Shown piece after piece: positions 1 to 64,000 of a DNA stretch of 64,000 nucleotides (position 1 is its first letter; each line of letters begins with the position of its first letter). The notes under the pieces are model-generated. The model searched no databases, had not been told where the DNA came from, and saw nothing but the letters and a program-made list of their open reading frames with translations. The position numbers were made by a program, and so were the translations under genes. The stretch spans positions 1 through 64,000 of the forward strand of contig KN887626.1 of assembly GCA_000934455.1 (NCBI GenBank), read 5' to 3'. This DNA is from Apostichopus parvimensis. Taxonomy: Eukaryota; Echinodermata; Holothuroidea; Aspidochirotida; Stichopodidae.

Positions 1-3000
1 GGAGGACGCTGTTTGAAAACTCACTGATAAACTGTTATAAGGTTTATGCTATTTCTTCTTTGGAAGATGGGTCTACCCCCTCCCCCCTTCTTTTTGTGGG
101 AAAATGGTTTTGAAGGGTTTCCTACATGAAAAGTGATAGCAGATTTAAAGATTAAATTTGATCTCAATGAAAGAAAAGAACTGTTGGAAGGACTAACGAT
201 TAAGTTTCTGCCTTTTCCATCTTAAAGTTTTGGCAGTATAAAAGTATTGTTGGAAGTGCCAATAAGATCCAGATATACTTTTCAAAGTTTGTAAAATTCC
301 CCCCAGACACTCGCATAAGAAAGTGGAAGTCTGGATATATGGTAACCCTATACCATGATCACAGACTGCCGGATAAATCAGGTGATATTGGTAAATCATG
401 TTGCAAATATTGAAATATTTGATCTTTTTTGAGTGTTTTCTTCCAGTACATTCATGTCTCTCCAATATACTGCAACATATTATGCTGTATATATTCCACA
501 GGGTTTCTTGTTAGCTCAGTTGGTAGTTTTTTATTTCAACCTTCTATTTGCTTGTCCTGTAAGTTGTGCAACTTTGTTCAGGTCACTATTTTTGTGACAA
601 CTTAATAAAACACTTAAATAAAGAGAGTGCATAATGTTACACATTGCTGAAAGTAAAATGTATGAAACTGTCAAGGCAGTGTGAGGAGAGTTGTTGACTT
701 AATTACTTAAAAAGTATTTTTAATTCTTGAGGTAACTTTTGGCAGATGGTACCTTCTCCTACATTGAATGACAGTATGATAAAATTTAGCAAAGATTAAA
801 ATTAATTTCCAGTTCCCAGATTAACATTAATTTTTTCCCCTAAAACCGTTTGCGGGGGATGTGGAAAAAGGGGTGTGGGTGTGGGGGAGTCTGTTCAACT
901 AAATTTCCAAGGAGTGCTTACCTTTGGATTATGGATGATTTTATTTTATTTAGGAATATGTTTATCAAGTGGATGAGCTCGGTAAGTGACCGTTAATTGC
1001 AATGTCAAGTGCATTTTATTGGTGAAGTGCAGCTCATCCTAACAGCATAGCATGGTCTATGCTAATAGCCATTAGGATCTACCATTAGGTTTGGTCTTTT
1101 TGGACGTTCTTTGTAATTTGAGTGTCGTCTTCTGGTGTTATCGGGGCGAACTAAAATTGAAAACATTAATCCTACGATTGTTTTCAAACCCCCCCCCTTA
1201 TTTTTTATTTTGGTCAGTGTAATACACATGTATAACACCATAACGAAACATTCGTGTCCATTGTTATCTATAACGTAATCGAAGGTTCACGAATGCTGGG
1301 AATACTCCCCTTGTGACAATTTATTTGTAAGGAGACTTTTGTTTTCTACAAGCCCTGTTTTTCTTAGCTCTCCTCGGGGGGAAATTTATCATTTTATATT
1401 GAGATGGTTGTTTGTCTTGTGTCATACATCATTACATATTTGGCAGCTTGAGGCCAATAAGAAGACGGTGAAACAGAGGTTGAAAGGTTTCTTGGAAAGC
1501 TGCAACAGTCTAATGGTGGTGTGCTTCAGTTAAAGAGACTTTCTGGTGGCAATGTTCAAAACTGACTTTTTAAAGGCAGTCAGTATTGGCCCCAAATTAT
1601 AGTATGCTATAATTGCTAAAAGTTCTCAAAAAGTATTTTCCTGGAGGTCTTTAACTCTCCATTTTGTTCTGACATTTTTAAGGAACACACAAGATGACTG
1701 AATGTCTAAGTTAAGGACAATTTCCTTGAAGGTTGTAATATAAACAATTCAAGAATTTTGACCAAAGGTGACCATATTTGGGGCCAATACAGCATATCTT
1801 TAAGAGAAAATTATTCCATGGCTGACCAATCTCAATGTATGTTTTCCCCATCCTAGATACGAATGATTGAAGGTAACCAAGTTTGACCAGCTAAACCAGT
1901 ACTCACTTTAAGTGTATCACAATAGATCTATGATTGATACATTTGGAATGTCTGCTTTATAATAGCTGTCACAATTCTCTGTAGTTAGTATTTCAGCAAA
2001 ATGCAACTCTTTTGTTTTTTTGTAAAAATATTACTTTCCTCTGTGGATAAATGATTGAAATCTTACAATATTAAAATAATTCTCACATTTAAACGGAGGA
2101 ACTGACCAAAACAGAAATAGCTTCCGCTGTAATGTTTCAATGCTTTGGAGAAAGTGATTTCTTGTTTCCAAGGAAATCAAAGCAAGTTCTACCCAGCACT
2201 TTGAATGATAAATGAGAAGCACCCCCCTCCCCCTCAAATTATATTAACCAATCAGGGCTCTTACTCTTCAAGAAACATTACATGCAAAGCCGGGCCTGAT
2301 CATAGGCGGTCCAGGCTACATGTCAGCTAGGGCGCCATGCCCAATGACGCCACTGAACTGAAATTGAGCTAACATGTAATGATATATCATTAAGGTCATT
2401 CTGGCTTTAACTTCCAACTTCATTTATTTTACTGCAGCCTTCAAACCCTTTTCTGGCACTGAGCCATTTAATCATTTTTTTTGTACCTTCCTCGACATCT
2501 GGGAATAAATTGGAAGATGAGATGACTGTTTATAATATATTTCACTTCTGTAAAAAGTATCTGGCAGGCCCTGTAAACATTAGAACCTGGCAGGCTTTCT
2601 AAACATTAGAATCTGGCAGACCCTCTAAACATTAGAATGAAAGCATCATTATTAATCGAAGTAAACCAATGGTTTCAGTGAATACGTTTCCAATCAAATA
2701 CAGTTTGTACTCTTGCTAATCTGTTAAACTCATTTTACACTTTATTCCCAGAAGTTATGTCACAAATTGCATCACAATGAGTTGCTAATTACCAAACTTG
2801 AAATTCATTAATCAAAAACAAAAAGGAATATTGTGATAGTACACTGCCCTTTTATTGCAAGTTATCTCAATATTTCCCAGTTGCCATGGGAGCAAGTCTA
2901 TAGATTGAGTCATTGTAACAGTCAAATTAAAACATTGTTTACAGATCAAATGATCTGTTGCTGAAAGTCTACAAAGGTCAATTTTTATAGAACATACATG

Positions 3001-4154
3001 TTCATGCTCAAGTGCCTTTTTAAAAGTACAGAGTTGAGTTGAAATGATACCATTGTAACATTTATTCTTGCTTTCTACTTATTCAGGGCCGTTTAGTTAA
3101 CAGAATTGTATGAGTCAAGAAATTTGAGGGATATCTTATCATTGGTAGACAACATTGGGATAAAACTTTTTTTGTCTTCATATTGTCTGGATTAAGACTC
3201 GACTTTGAAATTTTGCTTACACAAAATTATTAGATTGAAAGCTAACAGTATTTTAAATGGGAGTGCCAAGACACAACTAGAAATTTCATGTTCTTCCAAA
3301 CGAGGTGCAGACTGAAGGGGTCTCATCCACTGATTTGATAGCTTCACATTTATCAAACAGCAATATCTTAAAATATATGGCTTCGCCCCAACCCCCTCCC
3401 CAACAATCAAAGCAGAATAATACAGTACTTAAATTGGTTGCACTATCCAATGCCATCATATTTCAACCTCAGTCTTTTAATATATAAAATGGTAATTCTA
3501 AAAGAGGACCAAGATATAAATGCATAGGATATCTTTGTAAACTGTGAGCTATTGTATTTTGAAGAATTTCAAATTGTTGTTAAGGTGGACACATGGTCCA
3601 TATTGTTTTGCCTACATCAGCTATTACTCTCAATAAATTCCATTTGTTTAACCTTTTACTAGCCATTGATGAATCATGTGTATTGGCAAATGTCATTTCA
3701 ACAGCAGTACATTTTTTGTATGTCATTCATGACTACAAAAGATCTAATCACAATATTGGCTTCACTGGTTTAAAATATTTCTTCAAAACTTGAATTAAAG
3801 TTTGACAAATTTTGAATTTTTATACTGCTTTTTGTATGTGAACCCAAATTGATTGCAAAATGCACTTATCCCAAATTTATCTCATGACTCAGCAAAGTAT
3901 CAAGCTATAAAGATGGGAATGAGACCAATGCCTTTCTTTTTGCACTGTTCTCTATTTGGCCATACCTTTAAAACACCTGTTTATGTTCAGCTTAAAGTTC
4001 TTTGCTTACAAATACATGTTGTTTGGTAGCTTCAAATATCATTGTCAGAAATTTGCAAAACAGTTTGAGAACATGGGCAACCAACAAAGGTAGCTTGCTT
4101 CCTACTTACCATCACATAAAACATGGTAGAAAAATAACATGAAAAACAAGAAGA
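1..4154. other. Intergenic region left of RPS3, no supported gene
   Basis: AT-rich non-coding sequence downstream of RPS3. No open frame gives a recognisable protein. A stretch near 508-525 resembles a tRNA A box (TAGCTCAGTTGGTAG) but no B box follows, so it is at most a decayed SINE head. Around 2290-2360 a short GC-richer patch looks like worn transposon sequence. Two splice-bounded stretches (954-981, 1447-1533) could be exons of an unseen plus-strand gene but are not convincing. Confidence 0.5.
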
Positions 4155-4296
4155 GACAATGTATCGATTTTCACATTTTATTATATACCACTGAAACTTG
4201 ACAATTCAAAGTTTCATTCTTAACTTCCCAAGACTCAAGTTCTGGTAGACTTTAATCTGGGCTGCTCAAACATTGGCTGTTACATTCATCTATCAC
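4155..4296 (-). other. RPS3: RPS3 non-coding last exon (3' UTR)
   Basis: On the minus strand a pyrimidine tract ending in TTTCACAG precedes position 4296, giving a 3' splice site. About 115 bases further on lies AATAAA (4182-4177). The exon pairs with the donor that directly follows the RPS3 stop codon (CAG|GTAGGA at 4798/4797). The stop codon thus sits 4 bases before the last intron, too close to trigger nonsense-mediated decay. The 3' end near 4155-4165 is estimated from the poly(A) signal. Confidence 0.7.
4177..4182 (-). terminator. Poly(A) signal AATAAA of RPS3
   Basis: A canonical AATAAA on the minus strand, at the expected distance inside the last RPS3 exon. It sets the probable 3' end at about 4155-4165. 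Confidence 0.7.
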
Positions 4297-4801
4297 CTGT
4301 GAAATGAAAAGACAAAAACAAAACAATTATGTAAGAAGTCAACTTTTGAGGTAATTTAGCTATTTCCTCTAGTTGTTCAAATAATGGTTCTTCATTCTGT
4401 AAATTTTCTAGCTAGTTTTCAGCTTGATTGGCAATAATCTTGTCATGTGATACTCGCTTAAGAAAAGACAAAGTGGCTTGACAAAATCTGTAACCTGAGT
4501 CAAAAACTGTGAAAGGCAAAGATGAATTGTAAATACTCAATTCGTTACGTATTAACATGTCTGTGTTACAACGTTTGGTAAAAATAATGAAAAGCAGTCA
4601 CCCAATGACAAACTTCAACTTTAACCAGTGTGTTACTTCTAACCTTGAAACAATCTTTCGTTACTGAGAGGTCTGGCAGCAGAAACGAGAAATGCACTTT
4701 GCCCTTTAAGCATTACCACATCTCAATGCAAAGTAGTACTTATCTATTGAGAGGTAAAATGAGACAAGAAGGATAAAGACGGGTATACAAATCCTACCTG
4801 T

Positions 4802-14530
<9,729 letters not shown>

Positions 14531-14547
14531 GATTGCGGCCGTGAAGC

Positions 14548-14580
14548 AAAAGGCAGGGGGTAGAATGTTGAACCCAGTCG
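14548..14580 (-). promoter_or_regulatory. RPS3 transcription start with 5' TOP tract
   Basis: Read on the minus strand, a pyrimidine-rich stretch (CTACCCCC, then CCTTTTGC at 14553-14546) lies just before the ATG. Ribosomal protein mRNAs of animals start at a C within such a 5' terminal oligopyrimidine tract, which gives mTOR/LARP1 control of translation. A start at about 14553 would give a 5' UTR of about 22 bases, typical for this class. The exact start is inferred. Confidence 0.55.
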
Positions 14581-15900
14581 TTTGTAGTAGACAAACGCTG
14601 TCATATATGGTAGTTACCGTAAAAGCAAGCGTTTTCGTACCCGGGCTTGAATATTCCACAAGTCCTTAGACATAAAGATTTGTTATAGTTGTTATTTAAT
14701 CTACAGTTTCTGCTAACATTTTAGTTAAGTCTTCACATTAGTCTCCATATTTCTTTGCAGAACGCAAAGTCTCACTCAACATTTCGTGAGATATCTATCT
14801 TTAACTTTTCACTTTCTTAGTTATGTCTTCTTTCTCGAATAGCTAATTAGCCTAGGGATAAACAATTCGCTTGTGCGTAATGGAAAGTTATCGGAAACAA
14901 GTTGGAAATGGATTTGGGTGAGGATCGAGGGGAAGAGGGGAACTCAAGGGTGTGAAGACTCGCGCAAAAAGGAACGTCTAGTGCCGGTAATTTGACCTAG
15001 TTTCGAATGAGGTGTAACAAAAGTGTTAAACACCACCATCGATCCCAGAAAATACACACACAGCTTGCTACCGTCGGTAATTAGACACTAGTGTACAGTC
15101 AGTACATACAGCTGCGGTCAATACCCACAGCACAGTATACAAACGATACAGAGATGGACATCTCAGGTCCAGCTAAAGATAACAATTAAGGTATCACGTT
15201 TCATTACTGTCTGCATTTTGTAGCGACACGAACAAAACGTCACTTGCAAGCAACAGAAAGTTAACTTTTTCAGATGGCCGCATGCGGTTTGGGGCGAGTC
15301 TTCAATGCCTTTAAAATGATAGTGTCGTTTCAACATTTGAAGTTGACATGTTTGTACCGACTGACAACAGGTTGAACATGTTATCCAATTAATTTTTCAA
15401 AATTGTGATGAATACACTACAGTCACTGGGGGGGGGGGGTCCTTTTAAAGAGTAAATGACGATTCAAACCAAGTTCTCCGATGCATTGTCTGTACATCGA
15501 GCTTCAATAAATAGCAACTAAAAGAATATATAGACATGTCTGTTTCTTGTGCGACTTTCCTTAAAGAGTAGAACATGTACAGACGAAAGAGGAAACATTT
15601 GGAATTAATGAATACAACAGAGCACACAAAAGCCGCAAATGGAACCCCTACTGACCGAATTTATTTGAAATTTATAAGGGCCCCGTGCGAGAGGATGTAA
15701 AGAGACCCGAGGCCCAATTTGATGGCATAAAAATGTTAAGTCAAGCTTGTTTCACAGTAATGCACCCTTCATTGTTTTCTAAGAAAATAAATAACCTTTG
15801 CAACAAGTTACATTACGATAAATGATCGGCTTAACTTCCTTTTTCTTATGGATCACGGTTACCATTGAGAAGCCACTCTGCAATATCATATTCAGACTAG
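14554..15900. promoter_or_regulatory. Shared intergenic region between divergent RPS3 and TMEM185
   Basis: The two genes are transcribed away from each other with about 1.36 kb between the presumed RPS3 start and the TMEM185 ATG. No TATA box or CpG-rich island stands out. A G run occurs near 15429-15439. It may hold both promoters; this is inferred from position only. Confidence 0.4.
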
Positions 15901-15909
15901 ATGAAGTAA
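15901..15909 (+). promoter_or_regulatory. Two-codon upstream open frame before TMEM185
   Basis: ATG AAG TAA ends one base before the TMEM185 ATG (sequence ATGAAGTAAAATGAATCTG). Because it lies only ten bases upstream it is almost certainly in the mRNA. Its start context is weak (T at -3), whereas the main ATG has A at -3. Confidence 0.45.
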
Positions 15910-15910
15910 A

Positions 15911-62603
<46,693 letters not shown>

Positions 62604-62880
62604 ATGTTCGACTGCGTCTGAACTATTTGAGCATGTTAACCATAATATTGCTTGTTGAAGGGGGTAGGGGATAGGGGAGGGAAAGAGAGGGGGGGGGTAA
62701 TAATTGAGCAGTAACTTTTTTTTTTGGTTGCTAGTGAAAGGTAAACATCCTGATGTTTCTCAAATGAAAAGAATACTTGTTAAACTTGATTAAATTTTCC
62801 AACTCCTTGATTTAATATTAGTGATAGCCGCTTTCTTCTTTATTTACCAAAGAAGAAAAGAGAAGAGGATTAAAAGCAAA

Positions 62881-63165
62881 GAACCAAAACTTTATGTATT
62901 TTTAATTGGAAGACTGAGATGATTTGATTAGCCCAGATCAGATTAGATTAGACCAGATTTGGAATCTTCTTGTCTTTTATTAAATATATTAGGACCTGTT
63001 AGTGATTTTAATTAGCAAAGACTACTGTAGAACCAAAACTTAATGAATTTTTAATTGGAAGACTGAAATGATGTGATTATCCCTGATCAGATTAGATTAG
63101 ATTAGGGATCTCGTTGGTGTTTTAGTTTTATTGTTAGGACCTGTTAGTGATTGTTATTAATGTTT
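62881..63165 (+). repeat. Two-unit tandem duplication, ~149 bases
   Basis: GAACCAAAACTT, ATTTTTAATTGGAAGACTGA, GATCAGATTAGATTAGA and TTAGGACCTGTTAGTGATT occur in the same order in both units (starting 62881 and 63030). Confidence 0.9.
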
Positions 63166-63180
63166 CTGTTGCTGACATCA

Positions 63181-63250
63181 ATATAATATGACTAAGAGTC
63201 CTGACACACCTCTGTCTACAGGTGTGTCAGGGTTATTAGTGATATTATAT
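63181..63250 (+). repeat. Near-perfect 31-bp inverted repeat with 8-base loop
   Basis: Arms 63181-63211 and 63220-63250 match at 27 of 31 positions, with a perfect 12-bp apex (CCTGACACACCT/AGGTGTGTCAGG) and loop CTGTCTAC. Two of the four mismatches would be G-U pairs in plus-strand RNA. It may lie in the TMEM185 3' UTR. Confidence 0.8.
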
Positions 63251-64000
63251 CGTTGTGTCTGTCTATTTGTTATGTAATATACGCCAGCATTAGATGTACT
63301 GTACGTACAGGCGTTAGGGAAGCTTTGTGAGCATATTTTGATAAAGGTCTCAATATTTGCTATTGTCCTGTGTTATACTAATATCGCATATCAATAGAGC
63401 TCATTAAATGGACAGGTTGCTGAGATTTCTTTAAAAAAAAGGTTGAGTAAACAATCCAAAAGTTTGAACTTTACATGGAAGTTTTATTCTGTGTTCTGTA
63501 ATTCATACCGACTATGACAAGTGTCCGCAGATGACAAAAATATTGAGAGTTGCATCAACTTCGTTAATGAATTATTCATGAATATTCATTTGGTGGAAAA
63601 CTCTTGCCGAGTGTCTGAGTGTAATTACTCGCTGACTCTAATTGAATGATACTTGGTAGGTGTAAACAAATTATTGACCAGATTTAAATATGATTTGCAA
63701 ACTTAAATGAAAACAAGATAGTGGTTTGTCTTAAGGTCTTGTTTTGATATCATAGTTTTATATTGAAAAAAGTTATTCTTCAAAACCAAATCAATAATTC
63801 ACTCTAATTTGTTCATCTCAGCCAGGGAATCAAAAGTCAAATCTTTGTCTAGCAGTTTTGAAAGATCTGAATTTTGTCACTTTCAAAATACTATGTGTTC
63901 CAGTGTACAACAACTGCTATGCATTATTTACACTTGTTTGACCACTTTGCATGGCATTTGCATAGCATTTGCATAGCATTTGGCGATGCAATACCGAATA

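Larger units (their letters stand above)
62604..64000 (+). other. TMEM185 3' UTR and downstream sequence
   Basis: No AATAAA was found after the stop; ATTAAA occurs near 62789 and 62978. The 3' end is therefore not fixed. Includes a G-rich patch at 62660-62700, a tandem duplication, a hairpin and, at the window end, three GCATAGCATTT-like units (63950-63982). Confidence 0.5.

Noticed and set aside
508-560. tRNA-like TAGCTCAGTTGGTAG
   Set aside because: No anticodon arm, T arm or B box follows; at best a decayed SINE head.
2285-2360. GC-richer patch with GGGCGCC and, on the minus strand, CAGTGGCGTCATTGGGC
   Set aside because: It looks like a worn transposon end, but no matching second end or target duplication was found.

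Overview
The window looks like nuclear DNA of an invertebrate animal, probably a marine deuterostome. An echinoderm, perhaps a sea cucumber, is my best guess. This rests on GT-AG introns, AT-rich non-coding DNA crowded with minisatellites, tRNA-derived SINEs, Penelope-type hammerhead motifs and two animal genes whose proteins match the human ones closely. The species is inference. There are four assembly gaps, of 50, 205, 525 and 50 N.

Only two protein genes can be supported. They lie head to head about 1.36 kb apart. On the minus strand, ribosomal protein S3 (RPS3) runs from a pyrimidine-start promoter near 14553 to a poly(A) signal at 4182-4177. Its five coding exons give a 268-residue protein if one copy of exons 2-4 is used. 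On the plus strand, a TMEM185 gene runs from an ATG at 15911 to a stop at 62603. Its seven exons splice in frame into 351 residues, almost exactly the length of human TMEM185A, and end in the same NIEMPD C-terminus.

Region by region: 1-4154 has no supported gene. In 4155-14553 RPS3 carries a 3.13-kb direct duplication of exons 2-4 around a 50-N gap, which looks like two alleles placed end to end by the assembler. In 15911-62603 the TMEM185 introns, the largest 22.1 kb, hold nearly all the repeats: SINEs of at least four kinds, a Penelope-like fragment, several minisatellites, an imperfect hairpin, and a second 50-N-gap duplication with an hAT-like insertion in one copy. After 62604 lies the 3' UTR or downstream region, with a tandem duplication and a nearly perfect 31-bp hairpin.

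The most interesting signals are RNA-level. A hammerhead-ribozyme-like motif sits in sense orientation in the last coding intron of RPS3, 46 bases from the 3' splice site. A 43-base hammerhead-like core, nearly identical at 48124-48166 and 51349-51391, is attached in one case to a tRNA-like pol III head, an arrangement like that of the schistosome Sm-alpha ribozyme SINEs.
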